Shown in pieces: positions 45,048 through 53,854 of a DNA stretch of 64,000 nt. Under the pieces are notes generated by a model. That model was not told the DNA's origin, made no database searches, and saw only the letters and a list, made by a program, of their open reading frames with translations. Position numbers and translations under genes: made by a program. Each line of letters opens with the position of its first letter. Within the stretch, counting starts at the first letter, position 1. This DNA comes from Pigmentibacter ruber (GTDB lineage: Bacteria; Bdellovibrionota_B; Oligoflexia; Silvanigrellales; Silvanigrellaceae): assembly GCF_009792895.1 (NCBI RefSeq), contig NZ_WSSC01000001.1, positions 620,001 to 684,000 of the forward strand, read 5' to 3'.

Positions 45048-45896
45048 TTATGATTTAAATAGATTTTTTAAAACAAAAAATACGTTTTCTTTTCTTTCAG
45101 TTAGCCTTCTAGAGTAATAAGCTTGCCAATCTTCACCATATGGGACATAAATAGTCATATTATGACCTTTTTCTCGGATTCTTGACCAAGTTTTTTCACG
45201 CATACCATATAGCATTTGAAATTCGTAACGATCTTTTGGAATATTATTTTTCTCAATAAATTGCGTACAAAAATCTATTACTTCATCGTCATGGCTAGCA
45301 ATGCAAACTCGTTTTCCATCGACAAGTAATTTTTGAATGAGCTTTTTATAATTTTCTACAATTTGGGGCATTTTCTGGAGAGCTTTTTCTGCAGGCTCTT
45401 TATAAGCGCCTTTGCATAGTCTCAATTTTCCGTTCGCAGCAATGACTCTGTTGATATCGTTTTCTGTTCTATGAAGATATGCTTGTAAAACAATTTCAGG
45501 ACTGGAAAAATCTTTTGCCGCACGTTCATACATTGCTAAAGTTCTTTCTGTATAGTCTGAGCCTTCCATATCTAAAGCTACTCTACAATTAAATTGATCT
45601 GCTGTTTTGAGAATTTTACATAAGTTTTCAAAGCAAAACTCATGATCAATATCTAAACCAAGCATAGTTAATTTAACAGAAACGTAACTATCAAGTTTTT
45701 TTTCAGCAATTCGTTTCAATAATAAGTCATATTCTTCGGTAAATTTTAGTGCTTGGTTTTTTTCTTTTATATTTTCACCCAGAACATCCAAAGTAACAGA
45801 TATTTTTTTTTGGTTTAATTTTTCAACTATGTTAAAAGCTTCTTCAAAATTAGAGCCAGATACAAATCTTTTTGCGTAAAATGGTATGCTTCCCAT
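45048..45896 (-). CDS. Proline dehydrogenase, monofunctional
   Basis: PRODH oxidises proline to pyrroline-5-carboxylate with FAD and passes electrons to quinone. The 282-aa protein is a single PRODH barrel: VSVKLTMLGLDID, VALDMEGSDYTERTL, the FAD-binding RLCKGAYKEP, EFQMLYGMREK and the substrate-binding YYSRRLTER, where the RR pair contacts proline. No P5C dehydrogenase domain as in PutA. ATG 45896 follows GGAGAGG. P5C dehydrogenase is not in the window. Use of amino acids as fuel fits a predatory or host-associated life style (inference). Confidence 0.93.
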   Translation of the reverse strand: MGSIPFYAKRFVSGSNFEEAFNIVEKLNQKKISVTLDVLGENIKEKNQALKFTEEYDLLLKRIAEKKLDSYVSVKLTMLGLDIDHEFCFENLCKILKTADQFNCRVALDMEGSDYTERTLAMYERAAKDFSSPEIVLQAYLHRTENDINRVIAANGKLRLCKGAYKEPAEKALQKMPQIVENYKKLIQKLLVDGKRVCIASHDDEVIDFCTQFIEKNNIPKDRYEFQMLYGMREKTWSRIREKGHNMTIYVPYGEDWQAYYSRRLTERKENVFFVLKNLFKS

Positions 45897-45987
45897 ATCA
45901 TTAACCTCTCCAAAACGATCTAAATACAAAAATTCTATGCCGTTTTGTTTTTACAGTAAATTGAGGGAATGACAACTTATGGGAATA

Positions 45988-46239
45988 TTATTTATTTGGT
46001 TTGTCTGAAATTTGTCTTAATTCTTCAATAAGCTTATTGATTCTTTGAACGCTTTGTTTAATATTATGAATTTTGTTTGATAGTTCGACTTCTTCTAATA
46101 ATTTTGAATCTTTAAAAAGAATTATGTTATTATGTTTTTGTTTTAATAAAAGTAATCTATTTTCTTTTGCTTTTTTTCTTAATTTAAACAGCTCGAAATC
46201 AAGAATATTTCTTTTAGAATTGAAAGAATTATTTAGCAT
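45988..46239 (-). CDS. Small coiled-coil protein, unknown
   Basis: 83 aa, Lys/Glu/Asn-rich, with a predicted C-terminal coiled coil (LLEEVELSNKIHNIKQSV and on to RQISDK). No homologue recognised. AGAGG lies a few bases before the ATG, supporting translation. It follows the 64-aa gene with a hairpin in between. Confidence 0.5.
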   Translation of the reverse strand: MLNNSFNSKRNILDFELFKLRKKAKENRLLLLKQKHNNIILFKDSKLLEEVELSNKIHNIKQSVQRINKLIEELRQISDKPNK

Positions 46240-46282
46240 TTTTTCCTCTGCTTAAAAAAAATAAAAAGGTAAGTTTAGTTTG

Positions 46283-46305
46283 GGGCGCTTTCTAAAAAAG
46301 CGCCC
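46283..46305 (-). terminator. Strong hairpin between two small genes
   Basis: Nine-base arms GGGCGCTTT (46283-46291) and AAAGCGCCC (46297-46305), 5-base loop, unusually GC-rich here. It lies 8 bases past the stop of the 64-aa gene. There is no good U-run on either strand, so it may be a weak terminator or an mRNA-stabilising stem. Confidence 0.55.
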
Positions 46306-46313
46306 ACATGACT

Positions 46314-46508
46314 TTATTTTATGCGATAGCTTTTCATTACATTTTTATTTGCTTGTTCGCGTTCTTTGCGCAATCTTTCCTGATTTGCCTTATTACGTTG
46401 CGTTTGTTTTTCAAAGTGAGATTTTGGCTCATCGACTTGATTGTTTTTTGCAACTACTGAATTATCTTTAAGAATTTTTTTTGAGAAAATGTCAATTACG
46501 TCACCCAT
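46314..46508 (-). CDS. Small highly charged protein, unknown
   Basis: 64 aa with a hydrophobic N-terminal start (MGDVIDIFSKKIL) and a strongly charged, Gln/Asn/Arg-rich tail (QTQRNKANQERLRKEREQ). No known domain. GAGG about 9 bases before the ATG supports expression. Could be nucleic-acid-binding or a stress protein; no basis for choosing. Confidence 0.5.
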   Translation of the reverse strand: MGDVIDIFSKKILKDNSVVAKNNQVDEPKSHFEKQTQRNKANQERLRKEREQANKNVMKSYRIK

Positions 46509-46958
46509 AGTTTAAACCTCTTCAAATACGTTTAAGTTTAGGTTAGCAATTTTAGTGCCAACCTTTGTTTGTCTTTTTGTTAATGAAAACAAGGTGTAAT
46601 GATTTGTCTTTCTTCCAAGGTTTGTAGAAAGACTAAACACCCTTTGCTTATAAAAAGAGCTAATAGAAAATAGACAGATGTTCAAGTATTAGCTTCTGTT
46701 TTGAGCAAAAAATTTTAAAATCATGTTATTATTGATGAAAAAAGAACTGTTCCTTTTCCAAAAAAATAAAATATTTTTTGAATTTTCTAATAAATTGGAT
46801 TTTTTTCAATCATTCTTTTAGAGATAGGTAAATTGTATAATATTTTTACACTGCCTAAGAAATAATTGTCAATTTACAATTATATGAACTTGAGTTAAAG
46901 CTATAAAGTACGATTGTAGATGCTGCGTCTATTTCATTATGACAAGGAGATTCTCTGA
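46509..46958. other. 450-base intergenic region upstream of ppdK
   Basis: No gene seen. It holds a two-part hairpin (46593-46641) described separately, AT-rich promoter-like DNA on both strands, and an AAGGAG ribosome site just before ppdK. No tRNA or known riboswitch was recognised. Confidence 0.7.
46593..46641 (+). other. Possible structured RNA or leader hairpin
   Basis: GTCTTTCT (46606-46613) pairs with AGAAAGAC (46626-46633), extended across an internal loop by GGTGT (46593-46597) and ACACC (46637-46641). The sequence ACCTTTGTTT just upstream can instead pair, with a bulge, to AAAACAAGGT that overlaps the first arm, so two exclusive folds are possible. It could also be read on the minus strand, upstream of the 64-aa gene. 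Confidence 0.4.
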
Positions 46959-49556
46959 ATGAAATTAGTTTTCTTTTTTGGTGGTGGTTTAGCTGATGGA
47001 AATGCTTCTATGAAATCAGAACTTGGTGGTAAAGGGGCAAATTTAGCTGAAATGACACTTTTGAAGCTGCCAGTTCCTGCAGGTTTCACCATTTCTACGA
47101 AAGTATGCTTAGATTATCTGCACGATAATGCATCTTTTTCATCTGAGTTAAAAGAACAAGTACTTGAAGCCTTGAAAAAGACTGAAAAAATAATGGAAGC
47201 TAAATTTGCTGACAGTGAAAATCCTCTCCTTGTTAGTGTTCGCTCTGGTGCAAGGGTTTCCATGCCGGGAATGATGGATACCGTTTTAAATTTGGGATTA
47301 AACACAACAACAGTAGAAGCTTTGGCTAAAAAAACGCAAAATCCTAAGTTTGCTTATGATTCCTATAGAAGATTTATTCAGATGTATTCAAATGTTGTAA
47401 AAGAATTAGAAACCCATCATATGGAAGACGCTTTAGAAAATTATAAAAATAATAGGGGCTTGAACGAAGATACAGACCTGTCTACTGAAGATTTAATTGA
47501 AATATGTAATATTTTTAGACAAATATATGTAAAGCATTTTCATGAACAGTTTCCTGAAGATCCTTACGAACAATTGTGGTCTTCCATAGGTGCTGTTTTT
47601 AAAAGTTGGAATTGTGCTCGAGCAAAGAAATATAGAGAAATTCATGCAATTCCCAATGATTGGGGAACAGCAGTGAATATTTGCTCTATGGTTTATGGAA
47701 ATATGGGACAAGAGTCTGGAACGGGGGTCTGTTTTACCAGAGATCCTTCCACTGGGGAAAATACTTTTTATGGAGAATATTTATTAAATGCGCAGGGAGA
47801 GGATGTTGTAGCAGGCATTAGAACTCCTAAAAATTTAAAATTATTAGAAAAAGAAATGCCACATGTTTATGAACAACTTCTAGAGGTTCGTGAAAAACTC
47901 GAAAATCATTACAGAGATGTGCAAGATATTGAATTTACAATTCAGCAAGGTAAACTTTATTTACTACAAACAAGAAATGCAAAAAGAACAACTCAAGCCG
48001 CATTAAAAATTGCCATAGATCTTGCAAATGAAGGAAAAATATCAAGACAAGAAGCTTTATTAAAAGTTAATCCCCAAGATCTAGATAAGTTGCTGCATCC
48101 AACCTTAGATCCAAGAGCGCATAAACAAGTGATTGCCAAAGGCTTGCCGGCTTCTCCCGGTGCTGTTTCGGGTAGAGCTGTGTTTTCCGCAGTGGAAGCG
48201 GAAAGTTGGGCTGCCAGGGGAGAGCAAGTCATTCTTGTTCGAGATGAAACATCTCCAGAAGATATTGGGGGAATGTATGCTTCACAAGGATTTCTCACTG
48301 CAAGAGGAGGAATGACATCCCACGCTGCAGTGGTAGCAAGACAAATGGGGAAATGTTGTGTAGCGGGATGCTCTTCTTTAAGCATTTCACAAGTTCATAA
48401 ATCAGTAAGAGTTGCTGGCATTGAAATTATGGAAGGGGATTGGATTACATTGGATGGTTCGACTGGCGAGGTTATGTTGGGTAAAGTCGAAACAAAAAAC
48501 GCTGAACTCAGCACAGATTTTGTTACCTTTATGGGTTGGGCAAAGGAGTACCGTACGATGCGGGTAAGAGCAAATGCAGATACTCCGAGAGATGCTGCTT
48601 TTGCAAGAAATTTTGGTGCAGAAGGGGTTGGATTGTGTAGAACCGAGCATATGTTTTTTGATGAAAATAGATTGCCATTTGTTAGGCAAATGATCCTTGC
48701 AAAAAATATTCAAGAACGAAAAGAAGCCTTAGAAAAATTACGGCCTTTCCAAAGAGATGATTTCGTATCTATTTTAAGTGCAATGGAGAATCTGCCTGTA
48801 ACTATTAGACTTCTAGATCCGCCGTTGCATGAATTTTTGCCGCACACAGATAAGGATATGATGACTCTTTCCAATCAATTAGGGCTTTCTGCAGAAGATA
48901 TCAGACAAAGAGTTAAAAGTTTGCATGAAGCAAATCCAATGCTTGGACATAGAGGATGTCGTTTAGGAATTTCACATCCCGAAATATATGAAATGCAAGT
49001 AAAGGCAATAGTAGAAGCTGTTGATATTTGTAAAGAACTAGGAAAAAAAGTGTTTCCTGAAATTATGATTCCTCTTGTTGGTATTCAGCAAGAACTAGAA
49101 TGGTTAAGAAAAAGATTGCAAAAAATAGCACCGCATTTTCCTTTTGGAACTATGATAGAAGTTCCTAGAGCTGCTTTAGTTGCAGATAAAATAGCAACAC
49201 AAGCCGATTTCTTTAGCTTTGGAACCAATGATTTGACTCAAACGACATATGGTTTTAGCAGAGATGACTCAGCTCCTTTTTTACGGGTCTACAAACAAGA
49301 AGGTATTTTGGTTGAAGATCCTTTTGCTTCACTTGATCAAGAAGGGGTTGGACGTCTAGTTGAGCTTGCTTGCGAGCTAGGGAAAAAACAAAAACCTGAG
49401 ATTAAATTAGGAATTTGTGGTGAGCATGGAGGAGAACCTTCAAGCGTTAAGTTTTGTCACAAAATTGGATTAAATTATGTAAGTTGTTCACCTTTTCGGA
49501 TACCTATAGCTATGCTTGCAGCTGCACAAGCTGCGATTTCACAAAATTTTGGATAA
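46959..49556 (+). CDS. ppdK: Pyruvate, phosphate dikinase
   Basis: PPDK interconverts pyruvate, ATP and phosphate with PEP, AMP and PPi, joining glycolysis and gluconeogenesis. The 865-aa protein has the ATP-grasp N-terminal domain (GGKGANLAEMT, VSVRSGARVSMPGMMDTVLNLG), the swivelling domain with catalytic His455 in GGMTSHAAVVAR, and the PEP-binding barrel (GAEGVGLCRTEHMFF, SFGTNDLTQTT, GICGEHGGEP with its Cys). Length matches the family (about 870-880). AAGGAG precedes the ATG. Single-gene unit with a long 450-bp leader region. Confidence 0.97.
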   Translation: MKLVFFFGGGLADGNASMKSELGGKGANLAEMTLLKLPVPAGFTISTKVCLDYLHDNASFSSELKEQVLEALKKTEKIMEAKFADSENPLLVSVRSGARVSMPGMMDTVLNLGLNTTTVEALAKKTQNPKFAYDSYRRFIQMYSNVVKELETHHMEDALENYKNNRGLNEDTDLSTEDLIEICNIFRQIYVKHFHEQFPEDPYEQLWSSIGAVFKSWNCARAKKYREIHAIPNDWGTAVNICSMVYGNMGQESGTGVCFTRDPSTGENTFYGEYLLNAQGEDVVAGIRTPKNLKLLEKEMPHVYEQLLEVREKLENHYRDVQDIEFTIQQGKLYLLQTRNAKRTTQAALKIAIDLANEGKISRQEALLKVNPQDLDKLLHPTLDPRAHKQVIAKGLPASPGAVSGRAVFSAVEAESWAARGEQVILVRDETSPEDIGGMYASQGFLTARGGMTSHAAVVARQMGKCCVAGCSSLSISQVHKSVRVAGIEIMEGDWITLDGSTGEVMLGKVETKNAELSTDFVTFMGWAKEYRTMRVRANADTPRDAAFARNFGAEGVGLCRTEHMFFDENRLPFVRQMILAKNIQERKEALEKLRPFQRDDFVSILSAMENLPVTIRLLDPPLHEFLPHTDKDMMTLSNQLGLSAEDIRQRVKSLHEANPMLGHRGCRLGISHPEIYEMQVKAIVEAVDICKELGKKVFPEIMIPLVGIQQELEWLRKRLQKIAPHFPFGTMIEVPRAALVADKIATQADFFSFGTNDLTQTTYGFSRDDSAPFLRVYKQEGILVEDPFASLDQEGVGRLVELACELGKKQKPEIKLGICGEHGGEPSSVKFCHKIGLNYVSCSPFRIPIAMLAAAQAAISQNFG

Positions 49557-49744
49557 AATTTTTCAATTAATTGTTTTAAAAACATTTAATTAATTGTATT
49601 TATGATTTTTTTTAAGTGTTTTTAAGTCTTCTATTAAATTTATATCCTATGAATATCTATACCTAATTTATTTCTTTGTTGTTTTTAGTCAATAAAAAAT
49701 AAAAACTCTAAGTGAACTTCCTGTGAATATTTTTAAGATGCCTT

Positions 49745-49764
49745 GGATTTATGATAGTAAATCC
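49745..49764. promoter_or_regulatory. Inverted repeat upstream of nagP, candidate operator
   Basis: Perfect 7-base arms GGATTTA (49745-49751) and TAAATCC (49758-49764) around a 6-base centre, plus a direct repeat CCTTGGAT at 49741 and 49763, about 57 bp before the transporter start. Suited to a repressor or activator. The same sequence was not seen before the other GlcNAc genes. Confidence 0.4.
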
Positions 49765-49820
49765 TTGGATGTATTTTAGAGGTATCCATTTAATGAATTA
49801 TTAGATTTAAGAGGTTTTTA

Positions 49821-51092
49821 ATGGTTTCTGCTGTGAAGTTTCCTCAGCCAAATCAGCATAATGTTGTGCAAAATCAGCAAAGTCACACATTTGCCATTGG
49901 TGTTGTTTCAACTCTGTTTTTTCTTTTTGGCTTTATTACTTGTCTGAATGATATTCTTGTTCCTCACTTAAAAGAAGTATTTAATTTATCAAATACGGAA
50001 GCTTCAATGGTACAATTTACCTTTTTTGGAGCTTATTTTTTAATCTCAATCCCAGCAAGTAAACTGATTTCTAAGTTTGGCTATAAGTCAAGCTTTATAG
50101 TAGGTCTTGCACTAACAACTCTTGGATGTTTATCATTTTTTATTTCTGCTGATTTTATGATCTACACCTTCTTTTTGGGTGGACTTTTTATTCTAGCAAG
50201 TGGAATAGTTATTTTACAAGTTGCAGCTAATCCATATTTAACTATATTAGGTGGCCCAGAAAAAGCTTCTAGTAGGCTTATTTTTGCGCAGGGATTAAAC
50301 TCATTAGGAACAACTTTAGCACCATTACTAGGTTCCAGAATTCTTTCTGATACAAATCCAGCTGATGGCATTGTGAAAACTCAAGAAGAGCTAATTAAAG
50401 CAGCTCATGCGGTTGAAATACCGTATTTAGGTTTAGCTGCATTTGCTATTTTAATAGCTGTTGCTCTCGCTTTTTATAAGTTTCCAGCAAACAAACCAGC
50501 TAAAAGTACTTTAACTTCTCATGAAGAATCACAGTTTAAATTATTCGATTATCCTAGCCTTGTAATGGGAGTAATAGGTATTTTTGTTTATGTTGGAGCA
50601 GAAGTTTCTATAGGCAGTATTATGGTTAACTTTATTTCCTCTCCTGAAATTGGAAATATGAGCCATCAAAAAGCGGCTCAATTGCTAGCTTACTATTGGG
50701 GTGGAGCTATGGTGGGACGTTTTATAGGCGCATATGTTACTACCAAAGTTAAACCTCATAAAGTTTTATTCGTCCATGCTGTTGCAGCCGCTCTCTTAGT
50801 GACTGTAACTGTATTTGCTACAGGCCATTTAGCTATGTACAGCATTATTGCTGTAGGTTTTTTCAACTCAATTATGTTCCCGACTATTTTTGTTCTTTGT
50901 ACACAATCCCTTGGGAAGTATATGGAAAAAGCTTCTGGAATCATTTGTGTAGCAATTGTTGGTGGAGCATTAATTCCACCACTACAAGCTTTTGTGGTAG
51001 ATCATATGAACATTCATATTAGCTATGTTGTTCCTTTGCTCTGCTATTTGTATATTGCTTTCTTTGCACTAAAGGTAAAATCAAAAGTTTAG
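49821..51092 (+). CDS. nagP: Sugar MFS transporter, FucP/NagP type
   Basis: 423-aa, 12-TM proton/sugar symporter of the FucP family. TM1 has FFLFGFITCLNDILVPHLKEVF, and SNTEASMVQFTFFGAYFLISIPASKLI, GIVILQVAANPYLTILG and a C-terminal IVGGALIPPLQ are typical. Within this family the NagP branch imports N-acetylglucosamine. Given the GlcNAc kinase, deacetylase and deaminase in the same window, GlcNAc is the likely sugar, though glucose, galactose or fucose cannot be excluded. GAGG precedes the ATG, and a terminator follows. It stands apart from the other nag genes. Confidence 0.82.
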   Translation: MVSAVKFPQPNQHNVVQNQQSHTFAIGVVSTLFFLFGFITCLNDILVPHLKEVFNLSNTEASMVQFTFFGAYFLISIPASKLISKFGYKSSFIVGLALTTLGCLSFFISADFMIYTFFLGGLFILASGIVILQVAANPYLTILGGPEKASSRLIFAQGLNSLGTTLAPLLGSRILSDTNPADGIVKTQEELIKAAHAVEIPYLGLAAFAILIAVALAFYKFPANKPAKSTLTSHEESQFKLFDYPSLVMGVIGIFVYVGAEVSIGSIMVNFISSPEIGNMSHQKAAQLLAYYWGGAMVGRFIGAYVTTKVKPHKVLFVHAVAAALLVTVTVFATGHLAMYSIIAVGFFNSIMFPTIFVLCTQSLGKYMEKASGIICVAIVGGALIPPLQAFVVDHMNIHISYVVPLLCYLYIAFFALKVKSKV

Positions 51093-51124
51093 TTGTTAAA
51101 AGCTACCCAAATAAAATTGTATTT

Positions 51125-51152
51125 CTCACTCTGAAGAAGAGTGAGTATTTTT
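51125..51152 (+). terminator. Rho-independent terminator after nagP
   Basis: CTCACTCT (51125-51132) pairs with AGAGTGAG (51138-51145), 5-base loop, followed by TATTTTTG. Confidence 0.85.
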
Positions 51153-51254
51153 GCTTAGAAATATACCCTTTCGTATAAATCGTGAAACATAAAAAAAATT
51201 TCTCCATAACTGACATTCTGGCAAAATTGTCTATAATTTATCTTCCACATCATA

Positions 51255-51273
51255 TTGATAATGGTTATCATCA
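51255..51273. promoter_or_regulatory. Fur box upstream of feoAB
   Basis: TGATAA and TTATCA arms (51256-51261 and 51265-51270) around TGG, within TTGATAATGGTTATCATCA, a close match to the Fur consensus core GATAATGATAATC. It lies about 90 bp upstream of feoA, so iron repression of ferrous uptake is expected. Confidence 0.8.
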
Positions 51274-51357
51274 GTGCTAGTTTTCAATTACAAAAACTAG
51301 TTAGTTATTGGTTTTTTGTTTTTTTTCAGTATTAATAAAAAGTTATGGAGCATTCTT

Positions 51358-51702
51358 ATGTTTCCCCCCTTCAATCTGAAGCATCAGAATGAAACAACCT
51401 CTTCTGATTCATCGATAAATATTTTAAAAATACCTGTGATCCCTTTAGCAGATTTGAAAAAAGGGGAAAAAGCTGAAGTAGTTAAAATTACTGAAGAACA
51501 CTTAAACGAGGATCTAACTCTACCAAAAGGAGAGCTTGAAAGACGTTTATTAGAAATGGGTTTTGTTGAAGGAACTGAACTCACTATTCAGCATGAAGGT
51601 TTTTTAGGAAAAGATCCAATTGCTGTATTGCTTCGTTCTTGTTCACTTGTAGCCATTCGTCGCAAAGAAGCACAAGCTATTTTAGTAAGAAAGCTAAACT
51701 AA
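51358..51702 (+). CDS. feoA: Ferrous iron transport protein FeoA
   Basis: 114-aa cytoplasmic protein with an SH3-like FeoA core: PLADLKKGEKAEVVKI, RRLLEMGFVEGTELTIQHEGFLGKDPIAVLLRSCSLVAIRRKEAQAI (split here by function, core about 35-112). FeoA supports FeoB activity. There is an unusual ~30-residue hydrophilic N-terminal extension. ATG 51358 follows ATGGAGC with a 7-8 base spacer, rather than the TTG or ATG-like starts upstream. feoB begins 1 bp after its stop. Fur box upstream. Confidence 0.92.
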   Translation: MFPPFNLKHQNETTSSDSSINILKIPVIPLADLKKGEKAEVVKITEEHLNEDLTLPKGELERRLLEMGFVEGTELTIQHEGFLGKDPIAVLLRSCSLVAIRRKEAQAILVRKLN

Positions 51703-51703
51703 T

Positions 51704-53584
51704 ATGTCTACACATTTATTATCTACTCCTCGAATTGCTTTGGTTGGAAATCCTAATTGCGGTAAGACAGCTTTATTTAATGCGTTAACAGGTGCTCGCC
51801 AAAAAGTTGCAAATTACTCAGGTGTTACTGTTGAACGAAAAGAAGGTGTATTTATTGCTCCTCAAGGTAAAAAAATTAAAATTCTTGATTTGCCAGGGAC
51901 ATATAGTTTAAGAGCTCGCAGTCCAGATGAAGCTGTAACACGTGATGTAGTCCTGGGTAAAGTAACAGACGAGGCTATCCCAGATGCAATTGTATGTGTA
52001 GCCGATGCTACTAATTTGCATTTAGGGTTGCGACTTGTACTAGAACTTAAGAAAATTGGAAAGCCCATAGTTTTAGCGTTAAATATGATGGATGTAGCAC
52101 AAAAAAGAGGCTACGGAATTGATATTAATATTTTATCAAAAGAATTAGGTGTTCCTGTTATCCCTACTGTTGCTATTAAGAAAAATGGAATTTTAGACTT
52201 AGTAAATGCGGTTGAAGGAGAATTAGAAAAAGGAACAAAAATAGAAAAAGAAAATATCAGTTGGAAAGAGCCAGTTGCACAAGAAGTTCGAGCATATCAT
52301 AAAGAAGTCGAACGTATTTTAGGACAAGCAAATAGAAAGCAAGGTAACATTTCCGAGTGGACTTTGAAATTAGATTCTTTATTACTTCATCCTGTATTTG
52401 GTTTATTAACACTTTTGTTTATTTTATTTGTAGTTTTCCAAGCAGTTTTTGTTCTTCCAGAATATCCAAAAGAAATGATAGAAGCAGGAATGGCATCATT
52501 ACAACACTGGATAGCTGGGGCAATGCCTGACGGAGTTCTAAAAAGTTTAATTAATGATGGAATTATTGCTGGTGTGGGTGGAGTTCTTGTTTTTGTTCCA
52601 CAAATAGTTTCGCTTTTTTTCTTTATACTTCTTTTAGAAGATTCTGGTTATATGGCCAGAGCTGCTTTTTTAATGGATAAATTAATGGGCGGAGTTGGCT
52701 TACATGGAAAGGCTTTTATTCCATTATTGTCTAGTTTTGCTTGCGCCATTCCTGGTATAATGGCTTCAAGAACTATTGAAAATAAAAATGATCGTTTGAT
52801 AACAATTTTAATTTCTCCATTGATGACATGTTCAGCAAGACTCCCTGTTTATACATTAATAATTGCAGCATTTATTCCTTCAGCCACTTTTTTGGGTTTT
52901 ATCAATTCGCAAGGGTTGGTGATGTTTGGTTTATATGCAGCAGGTATTTTTTCTGGCTTAATTGTTTCTTTTGTTATTAAAAAGTTCTTTTTAAAAGGAG
53001 AGCTACATCCTTTAATGTTGGAGTTACCTTCTTATCGTTTGCCTTGCTTAAAAAATATTATATTTGGATTACTAGAACGCGCTTTTGTTTTTATAAAGCG
53101 TGCGGGGACAATCATTCTTGCACTAACAATTATTATTTGGTTTCTGAGTACTTATCCTGCACCCCCAGCGAATGCAACCGAAGCGGCAATCGACTATTCA
53201 TTTGCAGGAATGTTAGGAAAAATGTTTGCCCCTCTTTTTGCACCAATTGGGTTTAATTGGCAAATTGTGATCGCACTTATTCCAGGCATGGCGGCCAGAG
53301 AAGTTGCTGTAGCTACTCTAGGAACGGTATACGCTATTAGTGGTAATGAAGAAGCTTTACAACAGGGTTTAGCCGCAACAATTGGAAGTTCATGGGGCTT
53401 GCCTACAGCGTTGGCCTTTTTAACCTGGTATATTTTTGCTCCGCAGTGTGCATCAACTTTAGCAGTAACTAAAAGAGAAACCAATTCGTGGAAATGGCCA
53501 ATTATTATGTTTACATATTTATTTGCTTTGGCCTATTTCGCTTCTTTTGTTGTTTACCATGTAGCTAAATATTTTGTTGCATAA
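51704..53584 (+). CDS. feoB: Ferrous iron transporter FeoB
   Basis: 626-aa GTPase-coupled Fe2+ transporter of the inner membrane. The G domain has G1 NPNCGKTALF, G2/G3 GVTVERKEG and DLPGTYSL, and G4 NMMD. After a helical GDI-like stretch come about nine TM helices with the two gate segments (SFACAIPGIMASRTI; PGMAAREVAVATLG). Shorter than E. coli FeoB (about 770 aa) mainly in the soluble region. Followed 28 bp later by the small Cys-rich protein. Expected to be Fur-repressed. Confidence 0.96.
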   Translation: MSTHLLSTPRIALVGNPNCGKTALFNALTGARQKVANYSGVTVERKEGVFIAPQGKKIKILDLPGTYSLRARSPDEAVTRDVVLGKVTDEAIPDAIVCVADATNLHLGLRLVLELKKIGKPIVLALNMMDVAQKRGYGIDINILSKELGVPVIPTVAIKKNGILDLVNAVEGELEKGTKIEKENISWKEPVAQEVRAYHKEVERILGQANRKQGNISEWTLKLDSLLLHPVFGLLTLLFILFVVFQAVFVLPEYPKEMIEAGMASLQHWIAGAMPDGVLKSLINDGIIAGVGGVLVFVPQIVSLFFFILLLEDSGYMARAAFLMDKLMGGVGLHGKAFIPLLSSFACAIPGIMASRTIENKNDRLITILISPLMTCSARLPVYTLIIAAFIPSATFLGFINSQGLVMFGLYAAGIFSGLIVSFVIKKFFLKGELHPLMLELPSYRLPCLKNIIFGLLERAFVFIKRAGTIILALTIIIWFLSTYPAPPANATEAAIDYSFAGMLGKMFAPLFAPIGFNWQIVIALIPGMAAREVAVATLGTVYAISGNEEALQQGLAATIGSSWGLPTALAFLTWYIFAPQCASTLAVTKRETNSWKWPIIMFTYLFALAYFASFVVYHVAKYFVA

Positions 53585-53612
53585 ATATATTTAGCTGCCT
53601 TAGGAGAGGGTT

Positions 53613-53795
53613 ATGTTTCAGCACATTCTTGTTTTTTTTATTGTTTTAACATCAGTAGGTTATTTACTATATCAGTGGAAGTTAAAAGATATCTTTGGAA
53701 ACAAAGAAAATACAAAGAATGTGAAAGCATCATCTTGTTCTAGTGGTGGGTGTCATGGTTGTGTTATTCCTAAAAAACCAAAAAAATTAACTTAA
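53613..53795 (+). CDS. FeoB-associated small Cys-rich membrane protein
   Basis: 60 aa: one TM (about 3-21) and a Cys-rich C terminus with CSSGGCHGC. Small FeoB-associated Cys-rich proteins at the end of feo operons have this layout, probably helping iron handling. GGAGAGG is 4-5 bases before the ATG. Third gene of the feoAB operon. Confidence 0.8.
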   Translation: MFQHILVFFIVLTSVGYLLYQWKLKDIFGNKENTKNVKASSCSSGGCHGCVIPKKPKKLT

Positions 53796-53854
53796 GAATT
53801 ACATAAAAATAACGAAGTCACCACTACAGGATATTTTTTAATTCAGGCGGTGAT

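Noticed and set aside
47993-48385. Antisense 130-aa ORF inside ppdK
   Set aside because: It is the mirror of the conserved swivelling-domain sequence of ppdK; no independent coding signal.
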